NCBI GenBank assembly: GCA_902782225.1
Contig: CACZMF010000001.1
Span: 140,177 to 204,176 of the forward strand
Reading direction: 5' to 3'
DNA length: 64,000 nucleotides
Source: an uncultured Bacteroidia bacterium
GTDB taxonomy: Bacteria; Bacteroidota; Bacteroidia; Bacteroidales; UBA932
A program made the translations under genes and the position numbers. Numbering within the stretch: the stretch's first letter is position 1; each line of letters opens with the position of its first letter. The notes beneath the pieces are model-generated. The model was not told the DNA's origin. It ran no database searches and saw nothing but the letters and a program-made list of their open reading frames with translations. Shown here one piece after another: positions 56,813 to 64,000 of the stretch.

Positions 56813-58756
56813 ATGGGAAAAATCATCGGAATCGATCTCGGCACCACCAACTCATGTGTGGCCGTAATGGAAGGCAACCAGCCTACCGTAATCATAAATG
56901 ACGAAGGTGCGCGCACCACGCCCTCCGTCGTTGCATTCACGGACAATGGCGAGCGCAAAGTGGGCTCTCCTGCAAAACGCCAGGCCATCACCAATCCTAA
57001 GAACACAATCTTCTCGATAAAGCGCTTTATGGGTGAGACCTACGACCAGGTCAGCACTGAAGTCGCACGTGTGCCCTACAATGTGGCCCGCGGCGACAAC
57101 AATACCCCCCGCGTCGACATCAACGGGCGTCTCTACAGCCCCCAGGAAATTTCCGCAATCATTCTCCAGAAGATGAAGAAGACCGCGGAAGACTACCTGC
57201 GCCAGCCTGTCACCGAGGCCGTCATCACGGTGCCGGCATACTTCTCCGACAGCCAGCGCCAGGCCACCAAGGAGGCCGGCAAGATCGCAGGCCTTGACGT
57301 GAAGCGTATCATCAATGAGCCTACCGCAGCCGCACTTGCCTACGGTCTGGACAAGAAGAACAAGAATATGAAGGTCGCTGTCTACGACCTTGGCGGAGGC
57401 ACATTCGATATCTCCATCCTCGAGCTCGGCGACGGCGTCTTCGAAGTCCGCTCCACCAACGGTGACACCCACCTGGGCGGCGACGATTTCGACCAGGCCA
57501 TCATCGACTGGCTTGCCGGCGAGTTCGCTTCCGAGAACGGCGGCATGGACCTCAAGAAGGATCCTATGGCCCTCCAGAGACTCAAGGAAGCTGCCGAAAA
57601 GGCGAAGATCGAGCTTTCCAACGCTGCCAGCGCTGAAATCAACCTTCCGTACATCACCGCTGTTGACGGCATGCCCAAGCACCTTGTCAAGACCCTGAGC
57701 CGCGCCAAGTTCGAAGCTCTTTGCGACGACCTCTTCCGCCGCAGCATCGAGCCTTGCCGCAAGGCCCTCGAGGATGCGAAACTCAGCGCTTCCCAGATCG
57801 ACGAAGTCCTGCTCGTGGGCGGTTCCACCCGTATCCCGAAGGTCCAGCAGCTTGTGAAGGACTTCTTCGGCAAGGAGCCCAACAAGAGCGTCAATCCCGA
57901 CGAAGTCGTGGCTATCGGCGCAGCAATCCAGGGCGGCGTGCTCACCGGCGACGTGAAGGATGTCCTCCTGCTCGACGTCACCCCTCTGAGCCTCGGTATC
58001 GAGACCCTCGGCGGCGTGATGACCAAGCTCATCGAGTCCAATACCACCATTCCCGCCAAGAAGAGCCAGGTGTTCAGCACCGCGGCCGACAACCAGCCCA
58101 GCGTCGAGATCCGCGTGCTCCAGGGCGAGCGTCCCATGGCAAAGGACAACAAGCAGATAGGCGTGTTCCATCTGGACGGCATCGCTCCCGCACCCCGTGG
58201 CATACCTCAGATCGAGGTAAGCTTCGACATCGACGCCAACGGCATCCTGAGCGTCTCCGCAAAGGACAAGGCCACCGGCAAGGAGCAGAGCATCCGCATC
58301 GAGGCCTCCAGCGGCTTGTCCGACGCCGAAATCCAGCGTATGCGTGACGAGGCCAAGGCCAACGAAGAGGCCGATAAGGCTGAGAAGGAGCGCGTGGACA
58401 AGATCAACAACGCCGACGCCCTCACCTTCCAGGCCGAAAAGTTCCTCAAGGAGAACGGCGACAAGGTGCCTGCCGACATCAAGGGCGAAGTCGAGAACAA
58501 CTGCAACCTCCTCAAGGAGGCCGTGAAGTCCCAGAACCTGGCCGACATCGACCGCTACAGCGAAGCCCTCAACAAGGCATTCGAGAAGATGTACCAGGCC
58601 GGACAGCAGGGCGGCCCTCAGGGCGGCGCGGGATTCAACCCCGGTGATGCAGGCTTCGGCGGCAACCCGGGCAGCGGCTTCGGCGGCGGTCCCCAGGGTG
58701 GCTCCCAGGGCGGTCCGGGACCCGATTACGGAAACGGTCAACCCGACGAACAATAA
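56813..58756 (+). CDS. dnaK: Chaperone DnaK (Hsp70)
   Basis: A 647-residue Hsp70. Nucleotide-binding domain motifs [16 protein letters not shown] and [20 protein letters not shown], linker [14 protein letters not shown], substrate domain and helical lid, then a Gly/Gln/Pro-rich tail. It folds proteins with DnaJ and GrpE, neither of which is next to it. It ends at a strong terminator. Confidence 0.98.
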   Translation: MGKIIGIDLGTTNSCVAVMEGNQPTVIINDEGARTTPSVVAFTDNGERKVGSPAKRQAITNPKNTIFSIKRFMGETYDQVSTEVARVPYNVARGDNNTPRVDINGRLYSPQEISAIILQKMKKTAEDYLRQPVTEAVITVPAYFSDSQRQATKEAGKIAGLDVKRIINEPTAAALAYGLDKKNKNMKVAVYDLGGGTFDISILELGDGVFEVRSTNGDTHLGGDDFDQAIIDWLAGEFASENGGMDLKKDPMALQRLKEAAEKAKIELSNAASAEINLPYITAVDGMPKHLVKTLSRAKFEALCDDLFRRSIEPCRKALEDAKLSASQIDEVLLVGGSTRIPKVQQLVKDFFGKEPNKSVNPDEVVAIGAAIQGGVLTGDVKDVLLLDVTPLSLGIETLGGVMTKLIESNTTIPAKKSQVFSTAADNQPSVEIRVLQGERPMAKDNKQIGVFHLDGIAPAPRGIPQIEVSFDIDANGILSVSAKDKATGKEQSIRIEASSGLSDAEIQRMRDEAKANEEADKAEKERVDKINNADALTFQAEKFLKENGDKVPADIKGEVENNCNLLKEAVKSQNLADIDRYSEALNKAFEKMYQAGQQGGPQGGAGFNPGDAGFGGNPGSGFGGGPQGGSQGGPGPDYGNGQPDEQ

Positions 58757-58783
58757 AAAAGAGCGGCTTCGGCCGCTTTTTTT
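58755..58783 (+). terminator. dnaK terminator
   Basis: AGCGGC (58762-58767) with GCCGCT (58772-58777), TTCG tetraloop, then a T-run; starts inside the stop codon. Confidence 0.88.
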
Positions 58784-58841
58784 ATTATACTTCCGGCGGC
58801 CAGCAGGCCATCTGCACTATAACGGTGGTAGAATAAAGGAT

Positions 58842-60596
58842 TTATAATTCGAAATCAACGAGGATTGGACGGTGGTCCGAGGAGTTGTAGTAGTTGCTGC
58901 GCTCCCAGACCATATTCGTCCACTTCTCATTGAGGACCATTGCGTTACGCACGCGGGCCATCATGGCCGGCGAGGCGTAGACAAAATCGTAGCGCGGAGG
59001 GGTGTTGCCGGCCGCGTCGTCGGCCCAGGTGCGGGTGGCGAAGAAATGGCCGGGATAGGTCAGACCGATGATGTCCTTGTAGTCCGTCTGCTGCAGGATG
59101 TAGTCGTGCGAACTCAGGAACGGGCTGTCTTCTTTGAGGCCGTAGTGCCAATTGTCGATTCGGGACCGGGTGTTGAAGTCTCCCATCATCAGCCAGTTGG
59201 CCTGTCCGGAGAACTCCGGGTTGAAGATAGTCTGCCCGCAGATGTATCTGATCTCCGCCTCCCGCTGGCGGTTGCCGCCCTTGCTCTGGGCTGAGTCGTA
59301 GGACGTCTTCTTGAGCACGAACTTGGCGTAGTAGCTGTAGGCGTGCGGCCAGAGGTGCAGGGTCACGAAATTGACCTTGGTGCCGTCCACGTCGACCTGG
59401 AACACGCCTGCCCCGTGCGCCACGGGCATATAGCTTTCCGGCTTGCCGTTGTGGGTAAAATTGACGGTATCGACTCCTGACTCAGTCTCGGTGATCTTGA
59501 GGAGGGTCCTGATGGGATACTTCGAAGTGATGACCTGCGGATAGTAATCATCCGCATAGAGGCGATAGCCGCCGATTGCAGCATACTTGTGGCCGTGGAC
59601 CGCCGCAAATCCCTGCCAATGGGACGGGAAATACCAGGAGGAGGGGTCGCTCTTGTCGGTGGAGTGGTCCTTGTAGATGGACTGGGCCTCGCACCAGACG
59701 CAGACGTCGGGGTCGTACTTCTGGATGAATTTTCGGAAATTGGTGTACTGGTCCGGCTGGTCGCTCCACATGCCGTTCTGGATGTTCCAGTAAAGGACGC
59801 GAAGGTTCCTGGGGGCGCGCTCCATGTCGCGGAGGCGCGTGACCTTGATTTCGTCGAGCCAGAATCCGTGGGTGAGCGCAGTGGAAGTGGAGTTGCCGCA
59901 CCATTGGAACATGGTGCCGTCGGTGGCCTTCTCTATGTCTGCAGTGATGGTGTGCCAGCCGCCTTTTAGCTGGGCGGCGGAGAAGAGGAACGCGTGCTCA
60001 AGGCCGTCGTGGACCGTGCTGACATCCAGCGACTTGCCATCGAGCGTGACAGCCCTTATGATTCCGCTGAGCATCACCCGGAAACCCAGCTGGTCGTCGA
60101 AGCCTTCGACGGTCCTGACACGGAAACTCACGCGTATGTCAGAGACTTCCCTGATGGCAGACAGCATAGGACTCTGGGCGATGCCGCGTTTGCCGCGGTC
60201 GTTGATGCCGCAGCCAAGGCAGCCGTTGTATTCCCGGCACCGGAAAAGATATACCCAGTCGCCGATGTGCTTCTGCTGGATGTAGTCGTTGGAGCATACA
60301 TGCGAGGTGCCGACCGTCTTCCATTCGGTGGACTTGAACTCGATGTGGCTCAGGGGGTTCTGCACATCGTCCCGGAAATCGTCCGACTGGATGTCGGGGC
60401 CGCCGTCAGCGGTGAAAAGGTCGAAATTCTCCTCCCAGAGCACGTCGCCAGGGCTGGGTTCCGCCCCCTGACCGGGCTGCTCCGGCTGGTCGGTCTGTTC
60501 CGGCTGCTCCTTAGGCTTCAGGTCGTCGAGAATACCGTTCCCGCCGCACCCTGTCAGCAGCGCCAGCAATGCAATTGATGTGACGAGCCCCTTCAT
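58842..60596 (-). CDS. Exported endonuclease/exonuclease/phosphatase-family lipoprotein
   Basis: A 584-residue lipoprotein (lipobox LLTGC, Cys 17) with a Pro/Gln/Glu linker (DDLKPKEQPEQ), an N-terminal beta-sandwich region (55-260) and a C-terminal EEP domain (265-584). The EEP motifs are seen: WNIQNG, WCEAQS, MGDFNTRS and SSDHRPILVDF. It may cut nucleic acid or a phosphodiester outside the cell. Last gene of a reverse operon with galM and corA (15 nt gap). Confidence 0.85.
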   Translation of the reverse strand: MKGLVTSIALLALLTGCGGNGILDDLKPKEQPEQTDQPEQPGQGAEPSPGDVLWEENFDLFTADGGPDIQSDDFRDDVQNPLSHIEFKSTEWKTVGTSHVCSNDYIQQKHIGDWVYLFRCREYNGCLGCGINDRGKRGIAQSPMLSAIREVSDIRVSFRVRTVEGFDDQLGFRVMLSGIIRAVTLDGKSLDVSTVHDGLEHAFLFSAAQLKGGWHTITADIEKATDGTMFQWCGNSTSTALTHGFWLDEIKVTRLRDMERAPRNLRVLYWNIQNGMWSDQPDQYTNFRKFIQKYDPDVCVWCEAQSIYKDHSTDKSDPSSWYFPSHWQGFAAVHGHKYAAIGGYRLYADDYYPQVITSKYPIRTLLKITETESGVDTVNFTHNGKPESYMPVAHGAGVFQVDVDGTKVNFVTLHLWPHAYSYYAKFVLKKTSYDSAQSKGGNRQREAEIRYICGQTIFNPEFSGQANWLMMGDFNTRSRIDNWHYGLKEDSPFLSSHDYILQQTDYKDIIGLTYPGHFFATRTWADDAAGNTPPRYDFVYASPAMMARVRNAMVLNEKWTNMVWERSNYYNSSDHRPILVDFEL

Positions 60597-60611
60597 GCCG
60601 CACTCCAGGGC

Positions 60612-61739
60612 CTACTTTGTTGTGAAGCGGTAGAGGCAGGTGTGGCGGTAGATCTTGCCGGGGCGGAGCACGGTGTCGGTGAAGCCGGGATGGTGGATGC
60701 TGTCGGGGAATTTCTGCGTTTCCAGGGCGAAAGCACCGCGGTAGGCGACAGGGTTGCCGTATTTGTCGATTGTCTTGCCGTCGCCGAAGAAGTTGCCGCT
60801 GTAGAACTGAAGTCCGGGCTGGTCGGAAAGCACTTCGAGGAAGCGTCCGCTTTCCGGCTCATAGACAGTTGCATCCAGAGTAAGTCCCTCGGATGAAGGA
60901 TCCCGGTCGATGATCCAGTTGTGGTCGTAGCCATGTCCGTAGCGCAGCTGGTCGTCGTCCGCCCCGATGCGCTCGCCAATGGTGTGCGGCTCCCTGAAAT
61001 CCAGCGGGCTGCCGTCAAGGCCGGCGATTTCTCCGGTGGGAATGAGCTCGGAGTCCACGGGAGTGGTGCGTGATGCATAGATGGTCATCACGTGTCCGAG
61101 TATGTCGCCCTTTCCGCTGCCTTTGAGATTGAAGAAGGGGTGGTGCGCAAGGTTCATCAGCGTGGGTGCGTCGCTCATCGCTTCGAATTCCACCTTGAGG
61201 GCCCCTGAAGAAGTCAATGTGTAGCGGACGGAGATGAACTTGTTGCCGGGAAATCCGCCAAGGCCGTCGGGGTGCAGCACCCGCATAAGGACGCTGCTGT
61301 CGTTGCTCTCCGGCACGTTCCAGACAAGGTGGTCGATGCCCTTGAAGCCTCCGTGCAGGGTGTTCCTGCCGTCGTTGGCTTCCAGCTCATAAGTGTTGCC
61401 GTCCAGTTCGAAGGAGGCGCCGCCTATGCGGTTTGCAACCGGACCCGGGCTGGAGCCGAGGAAGCGCTCGCCGGGGTTGTCGATGTATTTGTCGATATTC
61501 TCATATCCTATCACCACGTCGGCCATCGATCCGTCGCGCCCGGGGGCCCAGAGGCTCACGACGCGTGCGCCGTAGTTCGTCACCTGCGCAGTCAGCCCGC
61601 CGCCCGAAATGGTGTAGAGCGTCACTTGCCTGCCGTCCGCTACGGTTTCAAAACTGGCGGCAGGAAGAAGTTTAACTTCGGAGCGGGCGCAAGCGGCAAA
61701 GGCCACGAGCGCCAGAAGGGGAAACAACGGATGCTTCAT
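60612..61739 (-). CDS. galM: Aldose 1-epimerase (mutarotase), exported
   Basis: A 375-residue GalM with lipoprotein signal (LVAFAAC). Catalytic His in NLAHHPFFNL and GHGYDHNWIID and the Glu in FALETQKFPD are present. It interconverts alpha and beta sugars. The upstream frame to 61823 runs into corA and is rejected; ATG 61739 overlaps the corA stop. Confidence 0.93.
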   Translation of the reverse strand: MKHPLFPLLALVAFAACARSEVKLLPAASFETVADGRQVTLYTISGGGLTAQVTNYGARVVSLWAPGRDGSMADVVIGYENIDKYIDNPGERFLGSSPGPVANRIGGASFELDGNTYELEANDGRNTLHGGFKGIDHLVWNVPESNDSSVLMRVLHPDGLGGFPGNKFISVRYTLTSSGALKVEFEAMSDAPTLMNLAHHPFFNLKGSGKGDILGHVMTIYASRTTPVDSELIPTGEIAGLDGSPLDFREPHTIGERIGADDDQLRYGHGYDHNWIIDRDPSSEGLTLDATVYEPESGRFLEVLSDQPGLQFYSGNFFGDGKTIDKYGNPVAYRGAFALETQKFPDSIHHPGFTDTVLRPGKIYRHTCLYRFTTK

Positions 61740-62689
61740 AACATTTTTTTGTGCTTGAATATCAGCCAGATGCTGAGAATCAGGAGGGTCATCAGGGCGG
61801 CGATGGCTATCCAGGCCCACCACTTTTCCGCAAAGGGGAGCGTCACGTTCATGCCGTAGAAACTGGCCACCAGCGTGGCAGGCATCAGGAGCAGGGACAC
61901 GAAGGTGAATATCTTCATTATGTTGTTCTGCTCCAGATTGATAAGGCCCACGACAGTCTCCTGCAGATACTCCAGCCTCTCGAAAGCGAAATTGGTATGG
62001 TTGATAAGGGATGCGATATCCTGCAAAATGACCGAAAGGTCTTCGCGCAACTCGGAATTCTTGGGGCAGCGCTTGCTCTTCATGATGTTGGAGAGCAGCC
62101 TCTGCTTATCCACGATGTTCTCTCGCACGAACATGGCATTTTCCTGCAACTGGTTGATGTCCAGGAGGAATTCCTCGTTGATGTCTTCCTGCTGGTTGAT
62201 GCGCTTGCTGAACTGCGACACGTCCTTGGCGATGAGCTCCACGATGTCGGCATCCAGGTCGATACGCTTGTCCATGATTTCCACGAACACGGTGAACCCG
62301 TCCGGGAACTGGTCCGGCAGGGCCTGTATCTTGCGCTGGAGGGTGTCGAAGGAACGGAGGGGCACTTCGCGGAGCGTGGTCAGGACCCTGTCCAGCAGCA
62401 CGAAGGACACGGGATCCATCAGCATCTCGTCGTCGGCGGGGGAGAGGAAGTTGGTGTTTGCATAGATGGCTTTGTCGTCCTCCGAGAAACGGGACGAACT
62501 CTCGATCTCCTCGGCCTCTGCACGGCTCTGGATCTCGATTCCCAGCAAATTCTCCGTGGCCCGTTTTTCCTCACCGCTCGGGGAGATGAGGTCGATCCAC
62601 AGGATGTTGTCCTTGCCGATGGCAGCGAACTGCTTTTCAGACTGGGTGAGAAGTATCTCGCCCCCTTTGCGGTAAAAGATTCTGATCAT
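61736..62689 (-). CDS. corA: CorA family divalent cation channel
   Basis: A 317-residue CorA protein: large N-terminal cytoplasmic domain, long helix (RLLSNIMKSKRC), and two C-terminal membrane helices with the GMN filter motif (ASFYGMNVTLPF). It imports magnesium or cobalt. Its TGA/ATG overlap with galM makes a reverse operon. Confidence 0.92.
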   Translation of the reverse strand: MIRIFYRKGGEILLTQSEKQFAAIGKDNILWIDLISPSGEEKRATENLLGIEIQSRAEAEEIESSSRFSEDDKAIYANTNFLSPADDEMLMDPVSFVLLDRVLTTLREVPLRSFDTLQRKIQALPDQFPDGFTVFVEIMDKRIDLDADIVELIAKDVSQFSKRINQQEDINEEFLLDINQLQENAMFVRENIVDKQRLLSNIMKSKRCPKNSELREDLSVILQDIASLINHTNFAFERLEYLQETVVGLINLEQNNIMKIFTFVSLLLMPATLVASFYGMNVTLPFAEKWWAWIAIAALMTLLILSIWLIFKHKKML

Positions 62690-62751
62690 CTTTCCTTCCT
62701 GTTTGTTCCCGGCACACTTGTCGGAAGGGGTTCAACTAGCTGCAAACGTGC

Positions 62752-62759
62752 AAAGGTAA
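62752..62759 (-). promoter_or_regulatory. corA promoter -7 box
   Basis: TACCTTTG on the minus strand, 62 nt before ATG 62689. Confidence 0.55.
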
Positions 62760-62773
62760 ACATATTTTTCAAT

Positions 62774-62812
62774 AAAAAAAGTGTCCGGCCGGGGAATTGG
62801 CGGACACTTTTT
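62774..62812 (-). terminator. fba terminator
   Basis: CAAAAAGTGTCCG and its complement on the minus strand (62801-62812 with 62776-62787) form a long stem followed by seven T (62774-62780). It may also work in reverse. Confidence 0.8.
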
Positions 62813-62835
62813 GCAAAAAACTTTCCAGCTGATCT

Positions 62836-63840
62836 TTAACGGGCCTTGTTGTTGGAACCGAGCACGTTGATGATCTTGTGCATGTAGAGCTTCTTCATCT
62901 CGTCGCGGGCGGGGCCAAGATACTTGCGCGGGTCGAACTCACCGGGCTTGTCCACAAACACCTTGCGGACTGCTGCGGTCATTGCAAGACGGCTGTCGGA
63001 ATCGATGTTGATCTTGCAGACAGCGCTCTTGGCAGCCTTGCGGAGCTGCTCCTCGGGGATACCGACTGCATCGGGCAGCTTGCCGCCGTGGGTGTTGATG
63101 ATGTCGACATACTCCTGGGGCACGGAAGATGATCCGTGGAGCACGATGGGGAAGCCGGGGAGCTTCTTCTCGATGGCCTTCAGCACATTGAATGCGAGGG
63201 GCGGGGGAACGAGCCTGCCGGTCTTGGGGTCGCGGGTGCACTGCTCGGGCTTGAATTTATAAGCGCCGTGGCTGGTGCCGATGGAGATGGCGAGGGAGTC
63301 GCACTTGGTCTTCTTGACGAAGTCGATCACTTCCTCGGGCTTGGTGTAGTGGGACACCTCGGAGGCAACCTCGTCCTCTACGCCGGCGAGCACGCCGAGT
63401 TCGGCCTCGACGGTGACGTCGTGCTTATGGGCATAATTGACGACCTTGCGGGTCAGGGCGACGTTCTCGTCGTAGGGGAGGGCGGAACCGTCGATCATCA
63501 CGGATGAGAAACCGAAGTCCACGCAGCTCTTGCAGAGCTCATAGCTGTCGCCGTGGTCGAGGTGAAGAACGATCTGGGGCTTCTTCCATCCAAGTTCCTT
63601 GGCGTATGCCACGGCACCCTGGGCCATGTAGCGGAGGAGGGTCTGGTTGGCATAGTTGCGGGCGCCCTTGCTCACCTGCAGGATTACGGGAGACTTGGTC
63701 TCTGCGGAAGCCTGGATGATGGCCTGGAGCTGCTCCATGTTGTTGAAATTGAACGCGGGGATGGCGTAACCGCCCTTGACTGCCTTGGCGAACATCTCGC
63801 GGGTGTTCACAAGGCCAAGATCTTTAAAAGAAACTTTCAT
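62836..63840 (-). CDS. fba: Class II fructose-bisphosphate aldolase
   Basis: A 334-residue zinc-dependent aldolase. The zinc His and catalytic Asp are in VLHLDHGDSYE, the phosphate site in SIGTSHGAYKF and VLHGSSSVP. It acts in glycolysis and gluconeogenesis. Its own promoter lies upstream; no gene is visible between it and the window end. Confidence 0.95.
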   Translation of the reverse strand: MKVSFKDLGLVNTREMFAKAVKGGYAIPAFNFNNMEQLQAIIQASAETKSPVILQVSKGARNYANQTLLRYMAQGAVAYAKELGWKKPQIVLHLDHGDSYELCKSCVDFGFSSVMIDGSALPYDENVALTRKVVNYAHKHDVTVEAELGVLAGVEDEVASEVSHYTKPEEVIDFVKKTKCDSLAISIGTSHGAYKFKPEQCTRDPKTGRLVPPPLAFNVLKAIEKKLPGFPIVLHGSSSVPQEYVDIINTHGGKLPDAVGIPEEQLRKAAKSAVCKINIDSDSRLAMTAAVRKVFVDKPGEFDPRKYLGPARDEMKKLYMHKIINVLGSNNKAR

Positions 63841-63877
63841 AATTATTTTTGAAAAACTAACTTTCCGTTAAATCATG

Positions 63878-63885
63878 CAAATATA
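63878..63885 (-). promoter_or_regulatory. fba promoter -7 box
   Basis: TATATTTG on the minus strand, 37 nt before ATG 63840. Confidence 0.6.
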
Positions 63886-63961
63886 GCATTTCTTTTTTAG
63901 AAACTGACATTATACGAAAAAGAATTACTATATTGCAACGTTATTGTTCAGCGGCAGTGTG

Positions 63962-64000
63962 TGTCCCCGAAGGGACATAAAACATGGGAAAAGTCCCTTC
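63962..64000. other. Overlapping inverted repeats at the window edge
   Basis: TGTCCC/GGGACA (63962-63967, 63972-63977) and GAAGGGAC/GTCCCTTC (63969-63976, 63993-64000) share one arm, so only one hairpin can form at a time. Could be a terminator or attenuator of a gene beyond the edge. Confidence 0.4.

Overview
The window is a stretch of a GC-rich Bacteroidales chromosome. The evidence is a SusD end with surface glycan-binding lipoproteins, many Cys-anchored lipoproteins, promoters of the Bacteroidetes type (TAnnTTTG at -7), fimbrillin-like N-domains, and marker genes (gyrA, leuS, prfA, dnaK, recG, fabF, fba) of Bacteroidales type. An uncultured gut lineage is my inference; no rRNA is present to fix it.

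Region 1 (1-17.47 kb) is the right-hand part of an alginate utilisation locus. In order it carries the end of a SusD, two IPT/TIG surface glycan-binding lipoproteins, two PL6 lyases, a PL17 oligo-alginate lyase, a KdgF-like cupin, a hexuronate-type MFS transporter and an SDR reductase. These form a near-gapless operon leading from surface capture through depolymerisation and import to reduction of the unsaturated uronate. After it come a 44-residue ORF, a fimbrillin/beta-helix lipoprotein whose reading frame continues past one TGA into a lyase-like domain, a reverse-strand esterase, an intact lipoprotein paralogue of that lyase domain, and a GntR/FCD regulator. A perfect 16-bp palindrome between two face-to-face promoters (15747-15800) is the likely operator.

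Region 2 (17.47-26.3 kb) is accessory and partly decayed. It holds a 60-codon orphan ORF, a three-gene secreted operon of unknown role (a 1115-residue TPR protein plus two WG-repeat proteins), a 64-bp perfect direct repeat that leaves a chimeric gene remnant, a small Cys/His protein, a RelB-like antitoxin beside an internally deleted PIN toxin, an unknown protein, an esterase and a tRNA-Ser(GGA). The 3' end of the tRNA faces this region, as expected for an integration site.

Region 3 (26.3-43.4 kb) carries a fimbrillin-nuclease lipoprotein coupled to an anaerobic sulfatase-maturase-like radical SAM enzyme, then recG, lemA, a DUF2207 protein, an S9 peptidase, tcdA, a GNAT-like protein, prfA, fabF, a membrane-anchored LytTR regulator, a DUF4293 protein, a nucleoside phosphorylase and a stand-alone Clp N-domain protein.

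Region 4 (43.4-64 kb) is mostly housekeeping: gyrA, a TPR protein, a CapA-like protein, a SPOR lipoprotein, an M28-fold pseudopeptidase fused to a TonB C-domain, leuS, two yitT, a membrane AraC regulator, an RluA-type synthase, dnaK, then a reverse operon corA-galM-EEP lipoprotein, and fba at the edge. At least eight promoters lie only 3-7 nt before the start codon, suggesting leaderless messages.
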